Shown here piece by piece: positions 13,903 to 14,141 of a DNA stretch of 14,141 nucleotides (its first letter is position 1; the number at the start of each line of letters is the position of its first letter). The DNA comes from Pseudomonadota bacterium (lineage in GTDB: Bacteria > Pseudomonadota > Gammaproteobacteria > Burkholderiales > Burkholderiaceae_C), in NCBI GenBank assembly GCA_023442945.1, contig JAEZWW010000044.1:1-14141 (forward strand), written 5' to 3'. The notes under the pieces were generated by a model. The model had not been told where the DNA came from. It saw only the letters and a list, made by a program, of their open reading frames with translations, and did not search any database. Both the position numbers and the translations under genes were made by a program.

Positions 13903-14141
13903 ATGAAGCTGCTGATCGTGGAAGACGAAGCCAAGCTCGCGGACTATCTTCGCAAGGGACTCTCTGAAGAAGGCTATGTGATCGATGTGGCTGCCAACGG
14001 CATCGATGGCCTCCACATGGCCTCTGACGGCCACTACGACCTGATCGTTCTCGACACCATGCTGCCGGGCATCGATGGCTTCGGCTTGCTGGCTGCACTG
14101 CGGCAGAGCAAGCAGACGCCGGTGATCATGTTGACGGCCCG
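13903..14141 (+). CDS. Heavy-metal response regulator (OmpR family), N-terminal part
   Basis: Seventy-nine codons and two bases of a receiver domain are present before the right edge; the DNA-binding part lies outside. The protein starts MKLLIVEDEAKLADYLRKGL, with the acidic pair Glu7-Asp8, the phosphorylated Asp51 in IVLDTMLPG, and the Thr of VIMLTAR at 75-81 partly cut. This wording is that of the CzcR/CopR/CusR/IrlR heavy-metal regulators. Thr52 replaces the more usual Val after the phosphorylated Asp. The ATG is preceded by AGGAA about eight bases upstream. It is the only gene here on the plus strand and faces away from the efflux operon. A histidine kinase gene should follow. Confidence 0.85.
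   Translation, partial: MKLLIVEDEAKLADYLRKGLSEEGYVIDVAANGIDGLHMASDGHYDLIVLDTMLPGIDGFGLLAALRQSKQTPVIMLTA

Noticed and set aside
1..14141. CRISPR array, tRNA, rRNA or insertion sequence
   Set aside because: No spaced repeats, cloverleaf arms or transposase-like proteins were seen on either strand.

Overview
The window is GC-rich DNA whose gene content points to a betaproteobacterium of the Burkholderiales, most likely Comamonadaceae or a relative. The main reason is the set of Tn4371-type transfer genes. A second reason is a palindromic intergenic element at 6090-6178 that, from memory, resembles repeats common in Acidovorax, Variovorax and Delftia genomes. No database search was possible, so names rest on motifs and recognised protein families.

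Region 1 (1-5831, all on the minus strand) is part of the conjugation module of a Tn4371-family integrative and conjugative element (ICE). In the direction of transcription it reads: a LysR-type regulator (traR position), an EexN-like entry-exclusion lipoprotein, the coupling protein traG (VirD4-like), a ribbon-helix-helix (CopG-type) protein, trbB (VirB11-like ATPase), trbC (pilin), trbD (VirB3-like) and the first 75 codons of trbE (VirB4-like ATPase), which runs off the left edge. The four junctions from traG to trbD are all 4-base ATGA overlaps, so this is one tightly coupled operon.

Region 2 (5832-6178) has no convincing gene. It holds a strong imperfect palindrome just upstream of the LysR gene and two tandem GC-rich hairpins just after the stop of the next gene. 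It looks like the boundary between the ICE core and its cargo.

Region 3 (6179-13270, minus strand) is a heavy-metal efflux operon of czc type. In transcription order it holds czcI, czcC (outer-membrane channel), a small membrane-anchored periplasmic protein with an EGHDHGD motif, czcB (periplasmic adaptor, also with EGHDHGD), czcA (RND pump of the HME family) and a His-rich periplasmic protein. CzcA, CzcB and CzcC would form the trans-envelope pump. The three small His-rich exported proteins probably bind or deliver metal, or sense it, in the periplasm. The metal is not certain: the CzcA signature in the fourth membrane helix is neither that of classical CzcA/CnrA nor that of CusA/SilA.

Region 4 (13423-14141) holds a small exported DUF4148-type protein on the minus strand. 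Divergent from it on the plus strand is the start of an OmpR-family response regulator of the heavy-metal type (CzcR/CopR/CusR-like), cut by the right edge. Its sensor kinase would be expected just outside the window.

I found no insertion sequence, tRNA, rRNA, CRISPR array or broken gene. The window is not a wholly new system. The least described parts are the stand-alone metal-binding-like proteins tied to the pump, the atypical pump signature, and the ribbon-helix-helix protein locked between traG and trbB.
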